DNA of 64,000 bases from contig JBCBNX010000006.1 in the NCBI GenBank assembly GCA_039821555.1, forward strand, positions 186,001 to 250,000, in the 5' to 3' direction. This stretch comes from Bacteroidota bacterium. Its GTDB lineage: Bacteria > Bacteroidota > Rhodothermia > Rhodothermales > Rubricoccaceae. The notes under the pieces are model-generated. The model did no database searches. It saw only the letters and a program-made list of their open reading frames with translations, and had not been told where the DNA came from. This document shows positions 19,248 through 26,140 of this stretch, in pieces (within the stretch, counting starts at the first letter, position 1; each line of letters begins with the position of its first letter). A program made the position numbers and the translations under genes.

Positions 19248-19799
19248 GTGAAGCTCCGCGCTCGACTTCTTCTCCTCAGCGCCGTCGTGACGGTCATTCT
19301 CGTGATCGATCAGGTCACGAAGCGGCTGGCGGTGGAGCACCTCTACGGCGAGCCGGTCGTCTCGCTCTTCGGCGGCTTCCTGAAGCTCCTCTACGCCGAG
19401 AACGAGGGTGCCATGCTCGGCCTCGGCGGCACGCTCGCCGACGAGACGCGCTTCATGCTGTTTGTGGTCATGAACGCGGTGCTCCTCGGCGGTCTGACCA
19501 TCTTCCTGCTTACGCGATCCGTGCTGCGCCGCGGCGAGGTCGTCGCGCTGGCGCTCATCCTCGGCGGCGGACTCGGCAACCTCTGGGACCGCATCGTCAA
19601 CGAGGGGCATGTCGTGGTCGACTTCCTGCTGCTCACGGCCTTCGGTCGTCAGATCACGGGCGTCTTCAACATTGCCGACATGGCGATCATGGGCGGCGTC
19701 ATCACGATGCTCATCCTCTCGTTCTTCCCGCCGAAAGAGCCCGATGCGAAAGAGAGCACGCATGAAGCCAGCGTCGCTGAGCCCCAGCCTGAGGGCTAG
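19248..19799 (+). CDS. lspA: lipoprotein signal peptidase II
   Basis: 183 residues from a GTG at 19248, chosen because the first transmembrane helix (LLLLSAVVTVILVIDQVTK) starts there. An in-frame GTG at 19191 would add 19 residues encoded by simple repeats. Four transmembrane helices are present. The two catalytic aspartates are in GGGLGNLWDRI and FNIADMAI. The enzyme cleaves the signal peptide of diacylated prolipoproteins such as the several lipoproteins in this window. The hydrophilic tail is about 20 residues. The stop codon shares a CTAG tetranucleotide with the toxin gene on the other strand. Confidence 0.93.
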   Translation: MKLRARLLLLSAVVTVILVIDQVTKRLAVEHLYGEPVVSLFGGFLKLLYAENEGAMLGLGGTLADETRFMLFVVMNAVLLGGLTIFLLTRSVLRRGEVVALALILGGGLGNLWDRIVNEGHVVVDFLLLTAFGRQITGVFNIADMAIMGGVITMLILSFFPPKEPDAKESTHEASVAEPQPEG

Positions 19800-20059
19800 C
19801 CCAGGATCTGATCGTACTCAGCGTGCGAGCCGATCCAGATCCAGACGACACCTTCTGGTTTGTCCATCCCGAGGGCGCGGTAGTGCAGCCCGACGCGTAC
19901 AGACCACAACTGCTTCCGGTCGCCGACCTTCTTGAACTGAAGCGACGGATGCGACGGGTTCTCCTGGAGCAGCTTGAACTGCTTGTCGGCGAGCGCTCGA
20001 ACGTGGCCGGGGAGCGCGTGGTAGTGTTTCCAGTAGACCGGCAGCGTGAAGTGGTTCAC
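19796..20059 (-). CDS. RelE/ParE-family toxin
   Basis: 87 residues starting at a GTG (20059). The pattern YWKHYHALPGHVRALADKQF, LLQENPSHPSLQFKKV, WSVRVGLHYRALG and WIWIGSHAEYDQIL matches a known group of RelE-like toxins with a C-terminal His-x3-Tyr. Such toxins usually cleave mRNA in the ribosome A site or bind gyrase. The start overlaps the stop of the upstream gene in GTGA, so translation is probably coupled. No short antitoxin gene of usual size is adjacent; the likely antitoxin is the C-terminal tail of the upstream protein. Confidence 0.85.
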   Translation of the reverse strand: MNHFTLPVYWKHYHALPGHVRALADKQFKLLQENPSHPSLQFKKVGDRKQLWSVRVGLHYRALGMDKPEGVVWIWIGSHAEYDQILG

Positions 20060-20850
20060 AACGGCTCGGTTTTGCCTGCTTCGTATTCGGCTTCGGCCTC
20101 AGCGAGGAATGCGTCCAGGCGTCCCGTATCGAGGTCGTTTGCGATTCGCTCATCCCACCCAATCGATCTCTCGATGCGTAGATCCTCAACCAGAGATGGG
20201 AAGTCATCAAGTAACCAAGCAGCGAAAAGCTGAGCTGCTAGGATTAATCCATTTTTTGCGTCTTCACCTCGGACAAAACTGTCTCTTGCAAACAGAAAAA
20301 GAGGTGTAGGATGCACATACTTCGACAAAGGCTTGTAAAAGCGATAGTACTCTTCGAGGCAATTCGTTTCCTTGGCAAGTCTGTGCTGGTTGAAGCGAAC
20401 TGGAACGTCTAGGCCCCACTCCAATGCGAGCGATTCCATGCGCTCGACGGACTCCTTAAAGTCTAGGATAGCTTTGTCATGATCCTCTTCGGGCAAATCT
20501 GAAGTCCAAGACCGTCGAAGCTCTTTGTACTCGCCAATCGGCCGAAGCAATACTTCTTGAAGCCTTTCTGGCGAAGAGAGTGCATAAAGAGATAAGAGTC
20601 GTATCTCGAATATTGAGCGGGCAATCCAGGCAAGAAGGTCTGTATCCTCGCTTTGGAGACGATCTAAACGAGCAAGCTGCTTCCTCAGATAGATGAGAAC
20701 GGTCGTTGAGAACCGTTTTAAATCTCCATCGCCCAGATCTTGGCGCAGGCCCAAGTCTATGTAGGCAATCATCTTCGCGATGTTGCCGCTGATCTCCTCT
20801 TCAGACTCGAAGGGAACAGAGCCTGCGTCAGTTGCGAAGGTCTTAGCCAT
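20056..20850 (-). CDS. DUF5677-like protein with antitoxin-like C-terminal tail
   Basis: 264 residues, mostly helical. Residues ~10-220 resemble DUF5677-type proteins (RSIFEIRLLSLYALSS; YYRFYKPLSKYVHPTP). The last ~35 residues (WDERIANDLDTGRLD...EYEAGKTEPL) look like the short antitoxins that normally precede this type of RelE toxin: W-D-x2-I-x2-D-x3-G-x-L-D and a final G-[KR]-x2-x-L. No ATG, GTG or TTG precedes this tail in frame, so it is a fusion and not a separate gene. Base composition is unusual: 20221-20340 is 42% GC by hand count, against roughly two-thirds in neighbours, which suggests acquired DNA. The gene begins 15 nt after the dxs stop codon. Confidence 0.72.
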   Translation of the reverse strand: MAKTFATDAGSVPFESEEEISGNIAKMIAYIDLGLRQDLGDGDLKRFSTTVLIYLRKQLARLDRLQSEDTDLLAWIARSIFEIRLLSLYALSSPERLQEVLLRPIGEYKELRRSWTSDLPEEDHDKAILDFKESVERMESLALEWGLDVPVRFNQHRLAKETNCLEEYYRFYKPLSKYVHPTPLFLFARDSFVRGEDAKNGLILAAQLFAAWLLDDFPSLVEDLRIERSIGWDERIANDLDTGRLDAFLAEAEAEYEAGKTEPL

Positions 20851-20865
20851 ATCGCACTTTGAAAG

Positions 20866-22806
20866 CTACGCTGCTTCCGCCTGAAGCCCAGCGTCCACGA
20901 GCGAGGCAGCGGCGTCAACCAATCCGTCCGGCCCGATGCCGACCTCGTCATGCAGTTCGCGCTGCGTGCCGTGCTCGATGAAGCGGTCCGGCATGCCGAG
21001 GCGGACGACCTTCGTGCCGTGGAAGTCGTTCTCCATCGCCCACTCCACGACGGCCGTGCCTGCCCCGCCCACGATCACGCCGTCCTCGACGGTGATGACC
21101 TTGTCAAACGTCGAGAAGACCTCGGTGAGGAGGTCGTCGTCGAGCGGCTTGCAGAAGCGGAGGTCGTAGTGCGCGGCGGAGATGCCATGCCCGGCGAGGC
21201 GCTCGCGGGCCTCGTAGACGTACTGCCCGATAGCGCCGTAGGTCACGAATGCTACGTCCGAGCCGTCGGCGATCTTGCTGCCCTTGCCGATCTCGATCTC
21301 GTGGAACTCGTCGCGGAGGTCCATGCCCGTGGCCTGGCCGCGCGGGTAGCGGAGCGCGATGGGGCCATCGTCGTAGAGGGTGGCCGTGTACATCAGGTCG
21401 CGGAGGTCCTGGTCGTCCAGCGGCGCGGCGCAGATCATGCCCTGCACGGCGCGCATGTAGGCGATGTCGAGCGCGCCGTGGTGCGTTGGGCCGTCGGCCC
21501 CGGCGAAGCCCGCCCGGTCCATGCAGAAGACGACCGGTAGGTGTTGCAGCGCCACGTCGTGCACAATGCCGTCGAAGGCGCGCTGGAGGAACGTCGAGTA
21601 GATCGCCACGAACGGCTTGAGGCCCTGCGTCGCGGCCCCGGCGGCTTCGACGACCGCGTGCATCTCGGCGATGCCCACGTCGAAGGCGCGGTCGGGCATG
21701 GCGGCCATCATCAGCTTGAGGCTCGTGCCACTCGGCATCGCAGCGGTGTAGCCCACAATGCGCGGGTCCTCCTCGGCCAGCTCGATGATCGCCTCGCCGA
21801 AGATCTGCTGCCACTTCTTGGCAGCGGTGCCGTTGGAGGTCGCCTTCACGAGCGTCTTGCCCGTCACCTTGTCGAACGGCGACGACGACGCGTGCCACTT
21901 GACCTGGTCGGCCTCGGCGGGCGCGAAGCCCTTGCCCTTGACCGTGAGCGCATGCAGGAGGATCGGGCCGGGCAGCTTGCGGATCTCCTTGAGCCGCTTC
22001 GCGAGCTGCTTTACGTCGTGCCCGTCGACCGGGCCGATGTAGCGGAAGCCGAGCGCTTCGAAGAGCATCCCGGGCGTGATGGCGGCCTTGACGCCATCCT
22101 CGACGCGGCTGGCGATGCGCTGGAGCGTGCCGCCGCCCATGCCTTTGAGCTTCTCGAAGAACTCCCAGACGTCCGTCTTGAGGTCGTTCCAGCCCTCGGA
22201 TGAGGAGACGCGCGCGAGGTACTCGTGCAGCGCACCCACGTTAGGGTCGATGGAGATGCGGTTGTCGTTGAGCACGACCGTCATGTCGGTCCCCGCCACG
22301 CCCGCGTTGTTGAGCCCCTCGAACGAGAGCCCGCCCGTCATCGCCCCGTCGCCGACGATGGCGAGGATCTTCTGGTCGGTGCTCAGGATGTCGCGCGCCC
22401 GCGCCATGCCGAGCGCCGCTGAGATCGCCGTCGACGCGTGCGCCACCCCGAAGGCGTCATACTCCGACTCGCTGATCTTCGGGAAGCCCGAGAGGCCGCC
22501 GTACTTCCGCTGCGTGTGAAACTGCTCGCGGCGCCCCGTGAGGATCTTGTGCCCGTACGCCTGGTGGCCGACGTCCCACACGACCGGGTCGGTGGGCGTC
22601 TCGTAGGCCCAGTGCGCGGCGACCGTGAGCTCGACGACACCGAGGGACGCCCCGAAGTGGCCGCCGTGCACGCTCACCACATCGATGATGTGCTGCCGGA
22701 GCTCGTTGCAGAGCTGGGGGAGGTCGTCGAGCGGGAGGCAGCGGAGGTCCTTTGGCGTGTGGATGCTTGCGAGGAGCGGGCCGGGGGTGAACGGGGTCGC
22801 GGGCAT
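20866..22806 (-). CDS. dxs: 1-deoxy-D-xylulose-5-phosphate synthase
   Basis: 646 residues from the ATG at 22806; upstream open frame to 23112 is only a shadow of xseB. Thiamine diphosphate site: VGDGAMTGGLSFEGLNNAG...NDNRISI. Other landmarks: GVVELTVAAHW, DVGHQAYGHKIL, GPVDGHDV, and in the transketolase domain DRAGFAGADGPTHHG. It condenses pyruvate and glyceraldehyde-3-phosphate in the first step of the MEP isoprenoid pathway, which feeds quinone, carotenoid and undecaprenyl synthesis. Upstream xseB gives the xseB-dxs order also known in other bacteria. The toxin pair lies directly downstream. Confidence 0.97.
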   Translation of the reverse strand: MPATPFTPGPLLASIHTPKDLRCLPLDDLPQLCNELRQHIIDVVSVHGGHFGASLGVVELTVAAHWAYETPTDPVVWDVGHQAYGHKILTGRREQFHTQRKYGGLSGFPKISESEYDAFGVAHASTAISAALGMARARDILSTDQKILAIVGDGAMTGGLSFEGLNNAGVAGTDMTVVLNDNRISIDPNVGALHEYLARVSSSEGWNDLKTDVWEFFEKLKGMGGGTLQRIASRVEDGVKAAITPGMLFEALGFRYIGPVDGHDVKQLAKRLKEIRKLPGPILLHALTVKGKGFAPAEADQVKWHASSSPFDKVTGKTLVKATSNGTAAKKWQQIFGEAIIELAEEDPRIVGYTAAMPSGTSLKLMMAAMPDRAFDVGIAEMHAVVEAAGAATQGLKPFVAIYSTFLQRAFDGIVHDVALQHLPVVFCMDRAGFAGADGPTHHGALDIAYMRAVQGMICAAPLDDQDLRDLMYTATLYDDGPIALRYPRGQATGMDLRDEFHEIEIGKGSKIADGSDVAFVTYGAIGQYVYEARERLAGHGISAAHYDLRFCKPLDDDLLTEVFSTFDKVITVEDGVIVGGAGTAVVEWAMENDFHGTKVVRLGMPDRFIEHGTQRELHDEVGIGPDGLVDAAASLVDAGLQAEAA

Positions 22807-22888
22807 GAGAGCGTCGAGTGGGTAGCGGGAAGTGCGGGTCCGAAGAAGTGCAGAGGACCCTAGTAGAGAGGCGGGGAGGGGCAGCGCG

Positions 22889-23083
22889 CTATTCGAGCGC
22901 GAGTTCTTGCACGCGCAGTTCCGCGGCGTCGAGGCGGGCGAGCAGGTCGCGCGCGAGCCCGACGCCCTCTTCGTAGCGAGCGAGGCTCGTGTCGAGGTCT
23001 GCGTTGCCGTCTTCGAGCGCCTGGACGAGCGATTCGAGGCGCTGGAGGGCAGCTTCGAACGGGAGCGGGGCGTCGTCAGGCAT
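22889..23083 (-). CDS. xseB: exodeoxyribonuclease VII small subunit
   Basis: 64 residues, the usual size. The family pattern PLPFEAALQRLESLVQALED, then DLDTSLARYEEGVGLARDL and a Leu-rich end, is clear. XseB subunits bind the large subunit XseA to form the nuclease that degrades single-stranded DNA in repair. xseA is not in the window. It is followed by dxs after 82 nt. Confidence 0.93.
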   Translation of the reverse strand: MPDDAPLPFEAALQRLESLVQALEDGNADLDTSLARYEEGVGLARDLLARLDAAELRVQELALE

Positions 23084-23140
23084 AATGAAAGGCGTGGGCT
23101 ACAGATGTGCAAGATAGGCGTGGGGCCTATTCCAAACAGC

Positions 23141-23153
23141 CGGGGAAACCCCG
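23141..23153. other. short perfect hairpin in the TIGR02757-xseB gap
   Basis: cgggg-aaa-ccccg lies in the 237-nt gap between the TIGR02757 gene and xseB, with no T run on either side. It could be a weak terminator for the upstream gene; otherwise nothing else is seen in the gap. Confidence 0.3.
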
Positions 23154-23320
23154 TGGGCTTTGAGCGTGTGGGAAAAGCCTACGCGCCTCAGAGACGTGCG
23201 AGGCGACCGTCGGTTTCGCCCGGTTAACACCGTTCGTTCGTGTAAGCGATTACATCGGGGGCCTTGGACGGTTTGGTGCGGCGTGCACCGACAATCCACT
23301 AAGCCCGTGATGGCGCAGCG

Positions 23321-24133
23321 CTATTTGATCGGCTGGTCGTCGTAGGCACCGAGCCCAAAGAGCGCGAAGTCGTAGCGGCACGGGTCGCCGGGGTCTAGCG
23401 CGCGGCAGCGAGCCGTGAGCGCCTGGGCGGCTCGCCAGTCGTCCTGCGTGCGAAGTAGGAGCCCGAGTTTGCGGGCCTGCCGCCCGGTGTGCACGTCGAG
23501 GGGCAGCACGAGTTGGGCGGGGCGGATCGCGGTCCACAGCCCGAGGTCGACGGGGCCGGGGCGCACCATCCAGCGGCAGTACATCGCCAGGCGCTTGCAG
23601 GCGCTTTTGGTGGACGGGCGGGCGACGTGTTTGCGGAGCCGCGGCAACTGTGCGTGCTGGAGAACGGTATCGGAGAAGCCCTGGATCGCGGGGCCGATGT
23701 CCGGCGCGTCGTTTGGCAGGTGCGCGGCGAACGCGCCTTCGAGGGAGCCGTGCGCATGTATGACGTGCGAGAGCGCGCCGGTGAGGGCAAGGACGTCCTG
23801 CGGCTGGAAGGTGCGGTGCTTGAAGCCACCGAGCCGCGCCCCGTCGCGCTCGGCGTTGAAGTCGCGGACGAACGCGTAGGGGCGGTAGTCCATCCGCTCG
23901 GCTAACTCGGCAGCCTTTTTCAGGATGACCGAGCGGCGGCCCCAGGCGAGGAGCGCCGCGTAGAACCCGATCACCTCCTGATCGCGCGGGTCGTCGAAGC
24001 CGTGCGGTACCGAGATCGGGTCGTCGGCGATGAACGCAGGGCGCTCGTACCGCTCGACGAGCGCGTCTAGGCGAGGCTTGAGTTCTAACAGGAAATCGTC
24101 CGCAGTCTCCACGTCAAGCTTCCTACTTCTCAC
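23321..24133 (-). CDS. TIGR02757 family protein
   Basis: 270 residues if translation starts at the GTG at 24133; a second GTG at 24112 (before ETADDFLLELKP) is an equally good start. The family regions are DPISVPHGFDDPRDQEVIGFYAALLAWGRR, KRLAMYCRWMVRP, and VLPLDVHTGRQARKLGLL, as in the DUF2400/TIGR02757 group common in Bacteroidota. The C-terminal RYDFALFGLG fits a helix-hairpin-helix DNA glycosylase-like fold, but the biochemical role is unknown. Start and upstream stop overlap in GTGA; the overlap lies inside a pyrimidine heptamer array. Confidence 0.85.
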   Translation of the reverse strand: MRSRKLDVETADDFLLELKPRLDALVERYERPAFIADDPISVPHGFDDPRDQEVIGFYAALLAWGRRSVILKKAAELAERMDYRPYAFVRDFNAERDGARLGGFKHRTFQPQDVLALTGALSHVIHAHGSLEGAFAAHLPNDAPDIGPAIQGFSDTVLQHAQLPRLRKHVARPSTKSACKRLAMYCRWMVRPGPVDLGLWTAIRPAQLVLPLDVHTGRQARKLGLLLRTQDDWRAAQALTARCRALDPGDPCRYDFALFGLGAYDDQPIK

Positions 24134-24142
24134 TTCGCGCTT
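24122..24142. repeat. pyrimidine heptamer array across a gene junction
   Basis: ctacttc, tcacttc, gcgcttc in phase. With flanking bases this matches 17522-17555 except for one missing 7-nt unit and two mismatches. Here it runs antisense to both genes, and encodes the last residues of the flavin reductase and the first ones of TIGR02757. Confidence 0.6.
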
Positions 24143-24777
24143 CCCATGTCAACGGTCGGGCGTTCGAGGTCGAAGACGCCGTCTTTCACGCGCACGTAGC
24201 CGGTGCCGCCGAGGCGCCCGACGGGGTCGAGGAGGTGCGTGTCGGCGTAGCGCCCGTTTGCGGTGGCCCCGTCGGTGAGGTGGGCGAGGGCGATCCGGAC
24301 GAAGACGGCCTGTCCCGCGCGTGGCCCGTCGCCGAACGACACGATGCGGTCAAGCACGGCCTCGAAGGCCACGGGCGCTTCGGCGACGCGCGGGGGGGCC
24401 ACACTCTCAGATGGCACGGGCGTCAGCCCACACGCCTCGAACTCGCTCGTGTCGGCGGGCCAAGCGGCACTCGTCTGATTCATGGCGTCCGCGAGCGTGT
24501 GCGGGACGATGTGAACGACGCACTCGCCCGTGGCGCGGAGGTTGGCAAGGGTGTCCTTCATGCGCGCGCCTCCGTCGGGCTGTGGGGCCATCTGCGGAGC
24601 GAACATCAGCACCGGCGGGTCGATGGAGGCGACGTTGAAGAACGAGTAGGGGGCCAGGTTGGCTATACCCTCCTCACTCAACGTGGACACCCACGCGATG
24701 GGGCGGGGGACCACGGCCGAGACGAGCAGCTTGTAGACCTCCGCGGGCGGATGGCCGTCGATGCGAAACGTAGGCAT
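24130..24777 (-). CDS. flavin reductase-like (FMN-binding split barrel) protein
   Basis: 215 residues. The N-terminal half has the flavin reductase pattern VYKLLVSAVVPRPIAWVSTLSEEG and NLAPYSFFNVASIDPPVLMF, which binds FMN. Relatives reduce flavin with NAD(P)H or act as stand-alone oxidoreductases (DIM6/NTAB group). The start codon overlaps the stop of the DUF4342 gene in TAATG, and its stop overlaps the TIGR02757 start, so the three genes form one translationally coupled unit. Confidence 0.88.
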   Translation of the reverse strand: MPTFRIDGHPPAEVYKLLVSAVVPRPIAWVSTLSEEGIANLAPYSFFNVASIDPPVLMFAPQMAPQPDGGARMKDTLANLRATGECVVHIVPHTLADAMNQTSAAWPADTSEFEACGLTPVPSESVAPPRVAEAPVAFEAVLDRIVSFGDGPRAGQAVFVRIALAHLTDGATANGRYADTHLLDPVGRLGGTGYVRVKDGVFDLERPTVDMGSAK

Positions 24778-25124
24778 TAGGCGTCCTCGTCCGGGGAAAG
24801 GCCCGGAGCCAGGTTGCGCGCCTCCGAATCAGGCGCGTCGCGCTCAACGACGAGCGTGATGTCTGTCACGAGCGCCGCGATTGCGCCGAGCGCCGCAAGC
24901 ATGGGCGTGAGCAGCACCGCAGCCGCACCGGCACCCACGCCGACCGTGAGCGGAATTTCGAGCAGCGTCCGCTCGTCTTTCTTGATGGCGATGCGGCGGA
25001 CGTTGCCTTCCTCGATGAGGTCGCGCACCTTGTCAACGAGTTGTGAGCCGGCCACCTTGACCTCCTGGAGGGTCTTCTCACCGACGGCCTTGGCGTCGTC
25101 GAGGGGGGAGCGGTCGTTGGACAT
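24777..25124 (-). CDS. DUF4342 protein
   Basis: 115 residues. The DUF4342 core is clear: VDKVRDLIEEGNVRRIAIKKDERTLLEIPLTVG followed by a hydrophobic hairpin-like segment (AAAVLLTPMLAALGAIAALVTDITLVVE) and an acidic tail. The family is small, membrane-associated and of unknown function. It is the first gene of the coupled DUF4342-flavin reductase-TIGR02757 unit. Confidence 0.85.
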   Translation of the reverse strand: MSNDRSPLDDAKAVGEKTLQEVKVAGSQLVDKVRDLIEEGNVRRIAIKKDERTLLEIPLTVGVGAGAAAVLLTPMLAALGAIAALVTDITLVVERDAPDSEARNLAPGLSPDEDA

Positions 25125-25499
25125 GGGAGGGGCCGTGAGCGGCGTGCGTTTTGGGGAAAAGCGAGCGCCGCTATTACGAAAGGGAATCGGCCGGGGTTCT
25201 TTCGCCCGTGTCGAAAACAGGGGACACTCTGGGTGGAAGGGTGCGCTATCAAAATCTGCCCCTAGCGCGTAAAAAAAGCGAAACAGCAGGCGCTAGTAAA
25301 CGGCGTGGCCCCTCGAAAAGCGCTGGGGACGGACTCGGGCACCCGAGAACAGGCACGGTCCTGGTACAGGTCCCCCTCGAACACGCAAAGGGGCACCTGC
25401 TCCGAAAGCGGCACCCCGTCGCACCGTGATTCACACCCAACCACACAGCGGCGGTTACCACCGCCACCCCACAACCAACCCCTCCAGGAGGTACCCAAC
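25125..25499. other. 375-nt gene-free leader region upstream of the pilin-like gene
   Basis: No plausible coding frame. Divergent promoters for DUF4342 and the pilin-like gene must lie here. Structured segments include a perfect hairpin ctcggg-ca-cccgag (25334-25347) and ggcggt-tacc-accgcc just before the ribosome binding site. An A-rich stretch lies at 25268-25287. Confidence 0.5.
25486..25492 (+). promoter_or_regulatory. strong Shine-Dalgarno sequence of the pilin-like gene
   Basis: aggaggt, 7 nt before the ATG at 25500. Most other genes in this window lack any such match, so this one fixes the start and suggests high expression. Confidence 0.8.
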
Positions 25500-25937
25500 A
25501 TGGGACAGCAGCAACTTCTCCTTCTCGTCCTCGGCATTGTCATCGTCGGCCTCGCGGTCGTCGTCGGCATCCAGTCGTTCAGCGAGAACCAGGTCAAGGC
25601 CAACGCTGACGCGCAGGTCAACGACGCCATCCGCATCGCTTCGGACGCGCAGGCTTGGAACCTCAAGCCGACGGCCTTCGGCGGCGGCAACGGCGCCTTC
25701 ACCGCCCTCACGCTCGCGAAGCTCGGCTACGAGACCAACACCGCCGGTGCGTACACCAACCTCAACGGTGAGTACACACTCGCGATCAACTCGGGTGCGG
25801 TTCGCATCACCGGCTTCAACACGACCCTCGGGACCGGCGTTGCGATGGTCGTCTGCGGCACCACGCCGTCGAACATTGCCACCCAGGTGAGCACGGGTCT
25901 GACGGCCGCGCCGACGACCTTCCCGACCTGCACGTAA
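25500..25937 (+). CDS. pilin-like single-span protein
   Basis: 145 residues. One N-terminal hydrophobic helix (LLLLVLGIVIVGLAVVVGIQ, from residue 6) is followed by a polar helix (QVKANADAQVNDAIRIASDA) and a small Gly/Thr/Asn-rich domain with two Cys (VVCGT near 120 and PTCT at the end) that could form a disulfide. This layout is that of type IV pilins and pseudopilins, but the usual cleavage site and Glu5 are absent, so class and processing are unclear. The near-consensus ribosome binding site suggests an abundant protein. A hairpin follows the stop. No assembly ATPase or prepilin peptidase is in the window. Confidence 0.65.
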   Translation: MGQQQLLLLVLGIVIVGLAVVVGIQSFSENQVKANADAQVNDAIRIASDAQAWNLKPTAFGGGNGAFTALTLAKLGYETNTAGAYTNLNGEYTLAINSGAVRITGFNTTLGTGVAMVVCGTTPSNIATQVSTGLTAAPTTFPTCT

Positions 25938-25957
25938 GGTCTGCGCGCTAGCGCAAC

Positions 25958-25975
25958 CCGGCCCCGTAAGGCCGG
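25958..25975 (+). terminator. hairpin after the pilin-like gene
   Basis: ccggcc-ccgtaa-ggccgg, a perfect 6-bp stem 20 nt after the stop codon, without a T run. Confidence 0.4.
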
Positions 25976-26140
25976 ACATCTTGGCGGCACTCTCGTCGGG
26001 GCTCAGGTCTCGGCGGGGGTGCCGTCTCTCGTTGGGGAAAACCTGCCCAATCCGGCCCTGCGAGCACGTGTGCTGGCAGGGTCTTTGAACTAGAAGAGAG
26101 CCCTGCCACGACTCCATCGCCTCAGAACCGTCCCCACCCG

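Noticed and set aside
20056..20166. Separate short antitoxin gene inside the 3' end of the 264-residue gene
   Set aside because: No in-frame ATG, GTG or TTG lies just before the antitoxin-like segment, so a fusion fits better.
22807..23112. N-terminal extension of dxs
   Set aside because: It is the antisense-frame shadow of xseB on the same strand; DXS similarity begins at 22806.
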